Shown here piece by piece: positions 11,892 through 21,179 of a DNA stretch of 64,000 nucleotides; position 1 is the first letter of the stretch, and each line of letters begins with the position of its first letter. Location of the stretch: assembly GCA_029876055.1 (NCBI GenBank), contig CM056874.1:2728001-2792000 (forward strand), in the 5' to 3' direction. Position numbers and translations under genes: made by a program. The stretch is from Madurella fahalii. Taxonomy: Eukaryota; Ascomycota; Sordariomycetes; Sordariales. The notes below the pieces were generated by a model. It saw nothing but the letters and a program-made list of their open reading frames with translations, did no database searches and had not been told where the DNA came from.

Positions 11892-14800
11892 CGCAGCTTT
11901 AAGCGGCCTGTTAGTCGATTCCTGGATGTGATGCAGTAAGCTCGGTAAGGGTAGGCGAGTTGTAGGTCTCACAGTCAACTCCCCTAGGCACCGGACACTG
12001 ATCAACCAGGCTGGCGTGAACGAGAGGGAGGGGGGGCTCAGCTCTCCTTTATCACCACCGATCCCTTCCATAGCTTGCGCACACACCTATCCCTCTGGCG
12101 GCCAATCAATGCACCGAGCGCACCGACATCGTTCCTTTATCTCACCAGAATACTACTGAGCGAGAGCAAGTAATAGGTAAGCAGCAGCCGGTGAGGACGT
12201 GGGACCGGGAAGCCATGTCAAGCGCCTACGGCATGCAAAGGAACAAAGGCCCGCAGCGAATCACGTCACACAAGACGGTCCGAGTATCAAACACGATGTT
12301 GGTTTCCATTACCTTCAAACCACAAGCACCGGGGATCCAAACGCTGTGCAGGCCCGGATGTCGCAAATGAGACTGAGTTCTTCTGGATGCAACATGGACC
12401 GCCTCTGAGGCGCCGCCGCGGGGTAGTGGAATCGCCTATCGGGATGATGCGCGGCACAACGCAGCATGTCATATTCTGAGCCGCTTTACGGGGTTCGTCA
12501 GTGTACCACGAGACGTCCGAAGCTTAACTGGGCTGGATATTACTTCCGGCAGCCCCGTGGTTTAGACTAACCATTTCCCCGGGATATATCAGACCTCACC
12601 GTGCGGCTCTGTCACATCAGCCCTACATTTCGCTAACAACCTGCCCAGCCACGGTTATGGATTCTCGCAGCATACCCTGGCAAACCGGTGAGCTTATTGT
12701 TCCCGAGGAAGGAGCCGAATCATACGATGCATCAATCTTTGCTGCCATAAGACTCGACTGCCGTTCCATTCGAAACACCGCAGATCATCGAGCGGTGAGC
12801 AGGAGCCAATGAAAGGGGCTCCGCATCCCGGTGCCGCTGTTCAGGACTCAATCACCAGATGTTGTCTTATGATATCTTCCGGGTTCTCGGTGAAGGAAGC
12901 CCCATGTTGCCCCGGCAAACTCACCAATCGCTCGGCGAGGACCAGTTGGTTCTTGTTATTCTGGCCCTCGGTCACTGGCCCACCACCGCTGCAGAGATCA
13001 AATTCCAGAGTGCGATGTTTCAACAACGCAATATATAGCGAAGAGGTCGGTTGGAAAAAGTGGCGCTATTTCACGGCATTTCTTTTCCGTGGCCTGCCCA
13101 AGAAGGTTCCCGAGAGCTGGCCAAGCGATGGGATACCTACTATATGCAACGATGTAGCACCTGCCGGATCATGGGGTACCATCCTGTCACGGTTGCACTG
13201 TTCAGTGATCCAGCTCCCAATTGGATATGTTCCCTGGAAAAGAAGAGCCAAGAACCTGCCTTGGCCATCCCATCTGCTTTTGGATTCCTAGAGTTACCTC
13301 TTTCATCCGTACCCTCCTACATCAGAGCCTTGATCTGATCTGCTCACGCGGCACACTGCAGCTCGAGACGCCCCGACGCCAGCTCAGAAACCAAAGATCG
13401 TCTCTTCGAAGCCAATGCTTTGAATCGCCATTCCCACGTCAACTAAGGAAAAGAACCCCATCTCAAGTGTGAGACAGCGGATCACTATTGAACTTAGATA
13501 GGGCGTTATCAGAATGGCGGCCAGGCTCTCGGTCGCCAAGATGGCTCCATATCCCGTCCGAGATTCCCAAAAAGGGTCAACCTGCAATGACTCAGGTCCC
13601 TGGGAGCGCGTTTGAATCCGGGGCGCATAGGGGCCGCCAGCTTGGTGCTACACCATTGCGCACCTTATCACTCCTTTCCCATGGTACAGCCCTGAGGCCG
13701 GCGTCCTGCTGGTTGGTGATTCATCCCCCCACAGCTTCTGGAGACCCCGCTTTCATTTGCCCTCCTGCACGCTTGCACCTCCACCCAACAGTTGTCAAAT
13801 CATGGGCCTCCCGTCCAATGCAAGTCTCGCAATTCTGGGGGTAGCATAGTGGGGGCGGGATGACAGATTCCGCCCGCATGGTTGAGAGCCCCGAGAAGTG
13901 GTCAACAGGATTTTCCCCATTTCCCTAAATCGACGAGCCGTGGACAGTGTCATCCGCCTTGCGTCCCTTTTCGTCCCATTCCGCCTCCCGCGGCTGCAAC
14001 AGTGCTGAACCGGAGCTCGGGGGCGGGCCCGGGGGTTGCATCTCGCCGGCCGAGTGCCTGGTCGACTCAGCAGTTGCGCAGGATAAGGATGGGAACATAT
14101 GGTTATTTCCCCCAAGACGATCTCGCTTGCCGCGAGTAGCGTCGTTGAGAAGGGGGCAAGTCGCCCCGCGGGTTCACTTACTATGCCCCCCCCCTCACCG
14201 ACGTTGCACCGGAAACATAGCCAGGCGGCCACGGTGGGGGGTGAGGGACGGCAGGAGAACCCTAATAAGCAACCCGTTCCTTCGGCAACCGGATAGACAG
14301 GACTATGTACGCTCACGATACAACAGACGACGGTATCGCCTACCCCACTAGATCGGTACAAGAGCCACATCTGCAAACGACACGGAATGGAATGCGGGCA
14401 CGGGAACAGCGGGATTGTTGGTGACTTATCCGATGCCTCTCGGGTCGAATACGGACTCGTCGGAAGGGGACGAGCGTATCTAGAGACCGGGAGCAAGCAT
14501 CTCGCTATGACCCATTCCCACTCGCTCTGCTGTCATGCACAATACCCGGCCCGACCTTAGAGAGAGTGGAAAACAGCGAGCAGGAAAGGTGGAAAAGAAG
14601 AGAAAGAGGGAAAGAGAAAGGAAAAAAAAAAAAAGAACAGATGCCATGCATGTTGGTGGGGGGTATACGATGCGCTCTCTCACCCAGCCCCCAACCAAAA
14701 AGAGACGCTATTGTTTCTCTTTCGCTTATAACGCTCTCCACCATCATCAGTGTTGCTAGCGTGGGGCACTCCTACCAGTTTAGGTAGGTAAGGCAGCAGA

Positions 14801-15003
14801 CGATGCACGTCAAGGGAATTGCAACATTGACGGAGCAGAAGGCCCAGGGAACTTCCTGCAATCGACTCGGAGGACAAGTCCCCTACCCCGCCCCCCCCCC
14901 TTGTATTCTATTCAGCGCGGTATCGGTATCTGTACATGCAGAGAACTGAAAAGGAAAAAAAATAATAATCTCTCACTCTTCCGGTACTACTAGACACGAC
15001 AGC
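11892..15003. other. Large intergenic region, no gene supported
   Basis: About 3.1 kb. The longest frames (13795-14496 minus, 12809-13291 plus) have no domain and biased, unpatterned composition. A purine-rich tract lies at about 14559-14636 and a C run near 14891-14900. No RNA gene or transposon was recognised. Confidence 0.45.
14559..14636. repeat. Purine-rich low-complexity tract
   Basis: Irregular GA-rich tract ending in a run of 13 A. It yields spurious Lys/Arg/Glu open frames on the plus strand and Phe/Leu frames on the other. Confidence 0.6.
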
Positions 15004-16365
15004 CTATTTAGACAAGTACTCGTACTCCTTGTTAAAGGCCCTCCCAATGACCATCCTCCGGACCTCGGACGTGCCGGCGCCGATCTCGTAGAGCTTGGCG
15101 TCGCGGAGGATGCGGGACGCGGGCATCTCCTCCATGTAGCCCATGCCGCCGAGAACCTGGACGCAGTCGAGGGCGCACTCGGTGGCGCGCTCGGCGGCGT
15201 AGAGGATGGCGCCGGCGCAGTCGTGGGTGCGGACGAGCCCCTGCTCGTCGACGGCGCGGGCCGTCGCGTACGTGTAGGCGCGCGACGCCTGCAGCTTGGT
15301 GTACATGTCGGCCAGCTTGCCCTGCAGCAGCTGGAAGTGGGCGATGGGGGTGCCGAACTGCCGGCGCGCGTGCGCGTAGGGCAGCGCCACGTCCAGCGAC
15401 GCCTGCATCAGCCCCAGCGGCCCCGCCGACAGCACCAGCCGCTCCAGGTCGAGCCCCTCCATGAGCACGCGCACGCCGCCGTGCAGCGCCCCGAGCACGT
15501 TGGCCGCGGGCACGAAGACGTTCTCGAACACCAGCTCGCCCGTGTTGCTGCCCCGCATGCCCATCTTGTCGAGCTTGCGCGCGCACGAGAAGCCCGGCGT
15601 CGACGCCTCCACGATGAAGGCGGTGATGCCCTTGGACCCGGCGTCCGGGATCGTCTTGGCGTAGACCACGATGACGTCGGCGTCCGGCCCGTTGGTGATC
15701 CACATCTTGGAGCCGTTGAGCACGTAGCCGCCGGGGACCTGCTTGGCCGTGGTGCGCATGCTGACGACGTCGCTTCCGGAGCCCGACTCGGACATGGCGA
15801 GCGCGCCCACCTTCCGGCCGGCGATGAGGTCCGGGAGGTACTGGTGCTTTTGCTCGGGGGTGCCGTTGAGCTGGAGTTGGTTGACGCAGAGTTGCGAGTG
15901 CGCGGCGTAGCTGAGCGCGATGGACCCCGAGGCCCGCGAGAGCTCTTCCATGACGACGCAGTGCGCCTGGTAGCCCATGGCGAGACCGCCCACGTCCTCG
16001 TCGGCCGTGATGCCGAGGAGACCGGCGTCACCGAGCTTGGCCCACATGTCGGCGGGGAAGTTGTTGCTCTTGTCCGTGGCGGCGGCGACCTCCTCGGTCA
16101 CCTCGCGGCGCGTGAACTCTTGCACGCGCTCGCGCAGCTCGGCGAGGTCGCTGGGCGACGGCGGCTCGAAGCCCTTGGGGTGTTTGGACGAGGCATGGCG
16201 TTTTTGGTGTTGACGCGAGAGGGCTGCTGTTGCTGCTCGGAACGACGCTGGTACTAATGATGGTGTCGGTGCGGGGCCAATGCCGAATTGCCGACGGGGG
16301 ATGGCGGTGGTGTTTGATCTCGCTGTTGAGCGCGCCAGCGCCCGTGATACCGCTGCGCTTGCCAT
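15004..16365 (-). CDS. ivdA: Isovaleryl-CoA dehydrogenase, mitochondrial
   Basis: Flavin-dependent acyl-CoA dehydrogenase that oxidises isovaleryl-CoA to 3-methylcrotonyl-CoA in leucine catabolism, passing electrons to ETF in the mitochondrial matrix. Single exon, 453 aa. Residues 1 to about 60 are rich in Arg, Ala and Ser with almost no acids, as in a mitochondrial presequence. The FAD/acyl-CoA core follows (MSESGSGSDVVSM, GSKMWITNGPDADV). The segment EGLDLERLVLSAGPLGLMQA places the catalytic Glu at about 308 in the LDLERL helix, the feature that marks isovaleryl-CoA dehydrogenase among its relatives. The C-terminus carries GGMGYMEEMPASRILRDAK and GTSEV, which are family signatures. Divergent from the MCC beta gene across 388 bp. 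GC-rich codons create a long antisense frame that I reject. Confidence 0.95.
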   Translation of the reverse strand: MASAAVSRALARSTARSNTTAIPRRQFGIGPAPTPSLVPASFRAATAALSRQHQKRHASSKHPKGFEPPSPSDLAELRERVQEFTRREVTEEVAAATDKSNNFPADMWAKLGDAGLLGITADEDVGGLAMGYQAHCVVMEELSRASGSIALSYAAHSQLCVNQLQLNGTPEQKHQYLPDLIAGRKVGALAMSESGSGSDVVSMRTTAKQVPGGYVLNGSKMWITNGPDADVIVVYAKTIPDAGSKGITAFIVEASTPGFSCARKLDKMGMRGSNTGELVFENVFVPAANVLGALHGGVRVLMEGLDLERLVLSAGPLGLMQASLDVALPYAHARRQFGTPIAHFQLLQGKLADMYTKLQASRAYTYATARAVDEQGLVRTHDCAGAILYAAERATECALDCVQVLGGMGYMEEMPASRILRDAKLYEIGAGTSEVRRMVIGRAFNKEYEYLSK

Positions 16366-16753
16366 TATGTACTGAGGGTTTCAAGATAGAAATGGAAAAA
16401 GGAGGAATCGGTCTTATTCCTTGAGGTGTTGGCCGGCAATGGATATTGTTATCCCATCAGTGGCCCGCCAAGTCGTCCCTTGTTCCCCCCTGGCGGCCAT
16501 GCGGCTGGGCGGATTACGTCGGTGGTTGCTTGTACTGTAGCATATGGCAGCCGAGAGCTCTCTCGGTTTCCACCGGTTTGCCTCGGGCCGTCACAAACCA
16601 CGGCAATGATGTTCAGACGTCAGCGTGCCTGATCCGCTTCCCCAGATCCATCGACGAGTCGTCGATTGCGGATGTCAACATTCACCAATTTTCGTCTTCT
16701 GTCTTGCTTGCTGTTATTGTGACGGTAGCGGCAAGCTCAATTGAACCCCTACA
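16366..16753. promoter_or_regulatory. Shared divergent promoter of ivdA and mccB
   Basis: 388 bp separating the two leucine-catabolism ATGs, so the pair probably shares control. Candidate elements: an inverted repeat CCGAGAG-CT-CTCTCGG at 16551-16566, which gives a CCG-N10-CGG arrangement of the kind bound by Zn2Cys6 dimers; a CCTCGG hexamer at 16581-16586, the core bound by FarA/FarB-type regulators of short-chain and fatty acid catabolism; and a CCAAT box at 16685-16689, about 65 nt before the mccB ATG. All are motif matches, not shown sites. Confidence 0.5.
16551..16566. promoter_or_regulatory. Inverted repeat, possible Zn2Cys6 operator
   Basis: Perfect 7-nt arms (CCGAGAG and CTCTCGG) around a 2-nt spacer, near the middle of the ivdA-mccB promoter. 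The terminal CCG...CGG triplets fit a binuclear zinc-cluster dimer. A CCTCGG hexamer lies 14 nt further on. Confidence 0.35.
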
Positions 16754-18648
16754 ATGTCGCTTTCAGCCTCGTCTCGCGAGATGCTCTTTCTATCCCGGCA
16801 ATTGGGCCGTCAATGCTCCCGCCCGCGGTCACTGCGGCCCCGCAACCGCAGCGTCCTCCCTTGCTCTGCGACGACAAAGCGATCTCTCGCTACCTTTAAT
16901 GCGCCGCACCACGCTGCCGCCATATCCGTAATCAAGAGCAATGTCGACCCGAGTTCGGATGAGTTCAAGGAGAACGAGCGGCTCATGGGCGAGGCCATTG
17001 CCCGGCTGGACGAGCTGACCCGGAAGGTACAGCAGGGTGGCCCCGCAAAGGCCAGGGAGAAGCACCTCGCGCGCAAGAAGATGCTGCCCCGAGACCGTGT
17101 CACAGCGCTCATCGACCCCGGAACCACATTTCTCGAGCTGTCGCCGCTGGCTGGCCACGAGTTGTATCCGGAGGCCGAAGTGCCCGCTGGCGGCATCATC
17201 ACAGGCGTCGGTGTCGTGGAGGGCGTCACCTGCATGATTGTCGCCAACGACAGCACTGTCAAGGGCGGGACCTACTATCCTATCACGGTGAAGAAGCACC
17301 TTCGCGCACAAGCTATTGCGCAAGAAAACAAGCTCCCGTAAGTCCTCCCCGAGAACGCGGGCACTGTCATCTCCCGACTGACCGGGCGTGTCCGAACAGA
17401 TGCATCTACCTCGTGGATTCGGGCGGCGCAAACCTGCCGCACCAGTCAGACGTGTTCCCCGACCGCGATCACTTTGGTCGCATCTTCTTTAACCAGGCGC
17501 GCATGTCGGCCGCCGGTATACCCCAAATCTCGGTAGTCATGGGTCCCTGCACGGCTGGCGGCGCTTACGTCCCCGCCATGAGCGACGAAAGTATCATTGT
17601 ACAGGAGCAAGGCCACATCTTCCTCGCTGGCCCGCCGCTCGTCAAGGCGGCTACGGGCGAGGTGGTCAGCCCGGAAGACCTCGGCGGCGGCAAGATGCAC
17701 TCGTCCGTTTCGGGAGTGACCGACTACCTCGCTGTGGACGACGCGCACGCTATTGTGCTCGCGCGGCGGTGCATTAGCAATCTGAACTGGTCCTCCAATA
17801 CCTCCTCCTCGTCGTCCTGTTCCGCCGACACCTTCCCCGAACCCCTCTATTCCCCCTCCGAACTCCTCGGTATCGCGTCCACCAACCTGCGCAAGCCCCT
17901 CCCAATCCACGAGGTCATCGCCCGCGTCGTCGACGGCTCCGCCTTCGCCGAGTTCAAGCGTGACTACGGCACCACTCTAGTCACGGGCTTCGCGAACATC
18001 TACGGCCACCGCGTGGGCATCGTCGCAAACAACGGCATCCTCTTCAGCAGCTCTGCCCTGAAAGGAGCGCACTTCATCGAGCTCTGCGCGCAGCGCGGCA
18101 TCCCGCTTGTTTTCCTACAGAACATCAGCGGCTTCATGGTCGGCAAGGACGCCGAGAGGGAAGGGATCGCAAAGAACGGCGCGAAGCTGGTGACTGCCGT
18201 GGCGTGCGCCGACGTGCCCAAGTTCACGGTGGTTGTGGGGGGCAGTTACGGGGCGGGCAATTATGGCATGTGCGGGCGGGCGTACTCGCCCAGGTTCCTC
18301 TGGATGTGGCCCAATGCGAGGATCGGCGTGATGGGAGGGGAGCAGCTGGCGAGTGTCATGGAGACGGTGGGGCAGAAGGTGGATGTCGGGCTGAAGGAGA
18401 GGATTGACAGGGAGAGCGATGCGGTTTTCTCCTCGGCGAGGCTGTGGGTGAGTACCTTCCCCCTCTTATCTGTTGTGTCGCTACGGGCGTGCGTGGACGA
18501 TGTGCTGACATGGTGTTGCTATCAGGACGACGGTGTTATCCCGCCAGCGCATACGCGGAGATATCTCGGCCTGGGATTGCGGGCGGCGTTGGGCGGCCGG
18601 AATGCGATTACCCCCGGGGAGACAAAGTTTGGGGTTTTCAGGATGTGA
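16754..18648 (+). CDS. mccB: 3-methylcrotonyl-CoA carboxylase beta subunit, mitochondrial
   Basis: Carboxyltransferase subunit of 3-methylcrotonyl-CoA carboxylase, the step directly after isovaleryl-CoA dehydrogenase in leucine breakdown; it moves CO2 from biotin on the alpha subunit to the substrate. Three exons: 16754-17337, 17400-18447 and 18526-18648, with introns of 62 and 78 nt, give 584 aa, close to animal MCCC2. The first 50 residues are Arg/Ser rich, as in a mitochondrial presequence. Family segments include VANDSTVKGGTYYPITVKKH, GGANLPHQSDVFPD, GPCTAGGAYVPAMSDE, NNGILFSSSALKGAHFIELC, GKDAEREGIAKNGAKL and GSYGAGNYGMCGRAYSPRF, with the C-terminal KFGVFRM. A Ser-rich insert lies near residues 325-340 between the two carboxyltransferase halves. 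The 78-nt intron is a multiple of three without a stop. The biotin subunit gene is not in the window. Confidence 0.95.
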
Positions 18649-19547
18649 TAGCCAATGCGCGAATAATGAACTGTCTACTGTAGTCCACAGGTGACGGCAG
18701 CCAGATCGTCGTGCAACGCTGTCATTGGTTTCTCACATGGACTGATAACAGAGGTGTCCGCGGAAGTGTCAGCGTGGGTCCCAATCCATTTGGTTAGGGT
18801 CATCGGTGCGGCAGAGTCGTGGATGAATTTCTCTTTTCGGCCAACGGCGCGATGGGAAGAGACTAAGAGCGGAGGAGGGGATGAGGTGCTGAGACAACCT
18901 GTCCCGCAGTTCGCTAGCTATGGCTGCATCGAGGGTTGCATTAGACTTCCAAGTCTAGGCCCTGCACGTTTGCGCAGGCGAGCCGTCATGTCACCGACGA
19001 GACAACCGAGTCTGGCAGGCCTAGTGTAGAAAGGTTTTTACTTTCCCATTGTATAGGAGCATACTTCTCAATGGTAATTTTGTGTTTGCTCCGTGGGAAT
19101 GGCTCGACAAAGTCTCGGATGGAACTTGAACAATCATTTCCGGAGAAGCTCCGATCCGTTTCCAGTAGCTTTTTGAACATCAACCTTTCCACATTACGCC
19201 TTAGACTGTCGCGCTTTCAGTCTCAGGTGTCCTCGTGACCTAAGTGACAGGAGTTGCATGCGCTGTCGGGCGCCGAGAACCTTCGTATCCTACCTCTGCT
19301 AATCCTCCGCTGAATATTTTTCACCTCAGCCGACCAAACCTCCCAGAGTCTGGCCCCAGAAGCTGCAGATCGACCCCAATTTCACCCTTACCTGCCCCAC
19401 ATTTCCCTGGTTCTAGATCCCGGTCGTGGAAAGCCGTCCTGTGGTATAACTGCCCCTCCTTCGCAGAGAGCTCTCGACTCACTGTTGAGCTCAAGCTCAG
19501 TGAAACCAGAGATCTGCCAATCAGCCCGTCAGCTCATCCAGAAAGCC
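18649..19547. other. Intergenic, no gene recognised
   Basis: 899 nt between mccB and the SDR gene, presumably the mccB terminator and the SDR promoter. The frame of the SDR gene is open back to 19485, so a start 21 codons earlier is possible. Nothing else is supported. Confidence 0.45.
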
Positions 19548-21179
19548 ATGTCTCTTCCCGTTGGGCGGGCTCTGCGGAGCGCCTCGCTGCGGGCCTCCGC
19601 CGCCCCGGTCCTTGGCGCCCTCTCCACATCTCCTCCCGTCACCCCGGCCCGGATGCGGGTTCAGGACCCACCCAGCGGAGCCGCCGGATTTCACTCGGTG
19701 CCGGCCTCGCAGCGGCAGCACGGCAATAAGGCCAAAACCACCAACACCGAAAAGAAGGAATCAGAAGAAGACATCGCCGCCGCGGCCGGCTCGTACGCCC
19801 GCACAGACGACTCCATCACCGTCGAGTACCCTTCCGACGAGCAGCTCCCCTCTTCCAAACCGGTCGTCGGCACAGGCCGAGCAGGTCCTCATGTCTTCCC
19901 CACATTGGCGACCTTCTCGTTGCAGGGTAAAGTCGGCATCGTGACGGGTGGTGCGAGAGGGTTGGGCTTGGTTATGGGACGTGAGTGCCGTCCCTTCGCT
20001 TCGCGGGAAGAGGACATAGGGCTAACGCAGTCTCAGAGGGCATGGTCATCAGCGGGGCTGATCTGGCCATCGTCGACTTGAACAGTACGTTATACAATTC
20101 ACCCACTCTCCTGGGACCGTACGTGTCTTATTAATACATTCCATAGAGGAAGAAGCAGCCCGCCAAGCGAAATCCATCGTCGAGACTTTCCGGAAAGACC
20201 ACCCCGATGCTAAAAAGTCAGTTGTGTATCCGCCGGACCACACCGCCCATTGATTTTTTTTTTTTTTTCTTTCACTTCCACTAACGGTATTGAACAGACT
20301 GCCCAAGGTGACAGCCCACTACGCCGATGTCTCAGACGCCGCCTCGGTCGAAGCCTGCGTGGCCGAGGTTCTCGCCGAGCACGGCAAGATCGACAACCTC
20401 GTGACTTCGGCCGGTTTTACCGAGAACTTTGAGGCTGTGGCCTACCCCATCGATAGGATGCGTAAGCTGTGGGGGGTCAACGTCGATGGGACCTATCTGT
20501 TCGCTACGGCTGTGGCGCGACACTTGGTGAGTTTCTCCGTATTCTCCGCTATGATGAGGGAAAAAAAAAAAAAAAAAAGAGAGAGAGAGCCCTGCGGGGC
20601 TGTAGATAGCTTTGCTAACCAAAGCGACAGATGGAGCGCAAGGCCAAAGGAAGCATGGTCTTCATCGGCAGCATGAGCGGTTCTATCGTGAACGTTCCGC
20701 AGCCGCAAGCGTAAGCCAGCGCTTCCCCGCAAGCATTCCCCGATTCAGAACTACACTAACATGAGAACACTTCAGCCCCTACAACGCAGCCAAAGCCGCC
20801 GTCCGCCACCTCGCCGCCTCGCTCAGCGTGGAATGGGCCAAGGCCGGCATTCGCGTGAACTGCATCTCGCCGGGCTACATGCTTACCGCTCTGTGGGTTT
20901 CCCCTCCTTCCTTCTCATCAAGAAATCCGACTGTCGAATGATGGTGAGAAACCAAAAAGGCAATATCAAGTTGGCTAACTTCGGGAACACAAAACCAGAA
21001 CACAAAAGATCCTCGACGACAACCCGGACCTGAAGCGGCAATGGACGTCGCTCATCCCCCAGGGCGAGATGGGCTCGCCCGAGGATCTGATGGGACCCGT
21101 GACCTTCCTGTTGTCGGACGCGAGCTCATATGTGACGGGTGCGGATCTGCGGGTTGACGGCGGGTATACTGTCACATGA
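19548..21179 (+). CDS. Short-chain dehydrogenase/reductase, polyol-dehydrogenase-like
   Basis: NAD(P)-dependent oxidoreductase of the classical SDR family, closest in feel to D-arabinitol/mannitol dehydrogenases and L-xylulose reductases; the substrate is not certain. Seven exons: 19548-19980, 20037-20084, 20147-20216, 20298-20526, 20631-20710, 20776-20892 and 20999-21179. Together they encode 385 aa in one frame. The cofactor motif TGGARGLG is at 133-140, the catalytic Ser at about 276 (GSMSGS), and Tyr289/Lys293 in PYNAAKAAVRHL. The C-terminus SSYVTGADLRVDGGYT is typical. About 120 residues precede the SDR core; the first 40 are Arg/Ala/Ser rich and nearly free of acids, suggesting mitochondrial import, unusual for this group. 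Intron 3 carries a T run and intron 4 an A run. It follows mccB on the same strand, but I see no proof of a shared pathway. Confidence 0.88.

Noticed and set aside
13795..14496. 233-residue minus-strand ORF in the intergenic region
   Set aside because: No domain, no hydrophobic pattern, rich in Arg/Pro/Cys; no splice or family support.
15223..16257. 344-residue plus-strand ORF antisense to ivdA
   Set aside because: Product of very GC-rich third positions in ivdA codons; biased His/Arg/Val composition and no domain, while the minus strand encodes a full acyl-CoA dehydrogenase.
4259..18648. Functional link between the GATOR2 subunit gene and the leucine-catabolism pair about 6-9 kb away
   Set aside because: Attractive, since leucine signals to TORC1, but unrelated genes and large gaps lie between; nothing in the sequence supports linkage beyond chance.
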